Below are positions 17,262 through 17,402 of a stretch of DNA of 17,402 bases, one piece after another (position 1 is the stretch's first letter; each line of letters starts with the position of its first letter). The DNA is from JBNLBT01 sp050303435. Lineage in GTDB: Bacteria; Pseudomonadota; Gammaproteobacteria; Xanthomonadales; Marinicellaceae. A model generated the notes under the pieces. The model searched no databases. It saw only the letters and a program-made list of their open reading frames with translations, and was not told the DNA's origin. The stretch covers positions 1 through 17,402 of the forward strand of contig JBNLBT010000069.1 of the NCBI GenBank assembly GCA_050303435.1, given 5' to 3'. Both the position numbers and the translations under genes were made by a program.

Positions 17262-17267
17262 TATAAT
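17262..17267 (+). promoter_or_regulatory. Consensus -10 box TATAAT upstream of the right-edge gene
   Basis: A perfect TATAAT lies 57 nt before the ATG at 17325. The best-spaced -35 (CTGTCT, 17239-17244, 17 bp away) matches only 3 of 6 bases. The rest of the 274-nt gap 17051-17324 holds only the hairpin at 17064-17085; open frames in it look spurious. Confidence 0.5.
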
Positions 17268-17324
17268 CGTAAGCGGGTGGAAAATTCAAAAGAGCCAACT
17301 CGGCATTTGATTGGGGGACACAGC

Positions 17325-17402
17325 ATGTCATTGTATCTTCGTTTTGTATTCGTTTTATTCGTTCTTGCACTGGCCGCACCGGTCGCCGCGCAGGAAATTT
17401 TT
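17325..17402 (+). CDS. Exported protein, 5' fragment only (signal peptide)
   Basis: Only the first 26 codons are inside the window. They encode a clear signal peptide, MSLYLRFVFVLFVLALAAPV followed by AAQEIF, probably cut after VAA. GGGGA lies about 6 nt before ATG 17325 and a consensus TATAAT box lies further upstream. The mature protein is not visible, so no function can be given. Confidence 0.65.
   Translation, partial: MSLYLRFVFVLFVLALAAPVAAQEIF

Noticed and set aside
17095..17379. Small open frames on both strands in the right intergenic region
   Set aside because: No ribosome-binding site or recognisable composition; they overlap a consensus -10 box and the start of an exported protein.

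Overview
The window looks like chromosomal DNA of a GC-rich gammaproteobacterium, most plausibly Xanthomonadales/Lysobacterales or a close relative. This rests on the gene families seen: ECF sigma factors paired with TPR-bearing Ser/Thr kinases, a TolB-like/TPR membrane protein, and a secreted protein with a C-terminal GFE tail. The lineage is an inference from gene content; no marker gene is present. I found no rRNA, tRNA, CRISPR array, insertion sequence or phage gene.

Layout. 1-1012 (-): 5' part of a secreted M12-type (metzincin) zinc metallopeptidase that runs off the left edge. 1209-1784 (-) and 1908-4772 (+): a divergent pair of ECF sigma factor and membrane Ser/Thr kinase with TPRs. 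4958-6049 (+): a secreted parallel beta-helix protein. 6083-8650 and 8647-9213 (-): a second ECF sigma/kinase-TPR pair, overlapping by 4 nt as an operon. 9317-11164 and 11195-11656 (-): a CPA1-type cation:proton antiporter with a TrkA-N-like tail, and an MgtC/SapB protein, forming one operon. 11750-13615 (-): a diguanylate cyclase with an N-terminal TPR sensor. 13718-16066 (-): a three-helix membrane protein with TolB-like and TPR regions. 16391-17050 (+): a 2OG-Fe(II) oxygenase. 17325-17402 (+): start of a secreted protein cut by the right edge.

How the genes may work together. The core is a signalling cluster. Two separate sigma/kinase modules, one diguanylate cyclase and one TolB-like protein all carry long TPR arrays, and simple topology reasoning puts those arrays in the periplasm. 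Two exported proteins, the protease and the beta-helix protein, sit beside the sigma/kinase genes and are natural candidates for their regulons. The first sigma factor has TPTA where canonical ECF factors have acidic DAED in region 2.2. This is the signature expected of sigma factors that need phosphorylation by a partner kinase (EcfP/PknT in Vibrio, EcfK/PknS in Xanthomonas). The second sigma factor keeps an acidic DTDD, and its kinase is of the HGD (non-RD) type, so the two modules probably work differently.

Limits: all domain calls come from reading motifs by eye. Promoters, hairpins and repeats were found by inspection and have modest confidence.
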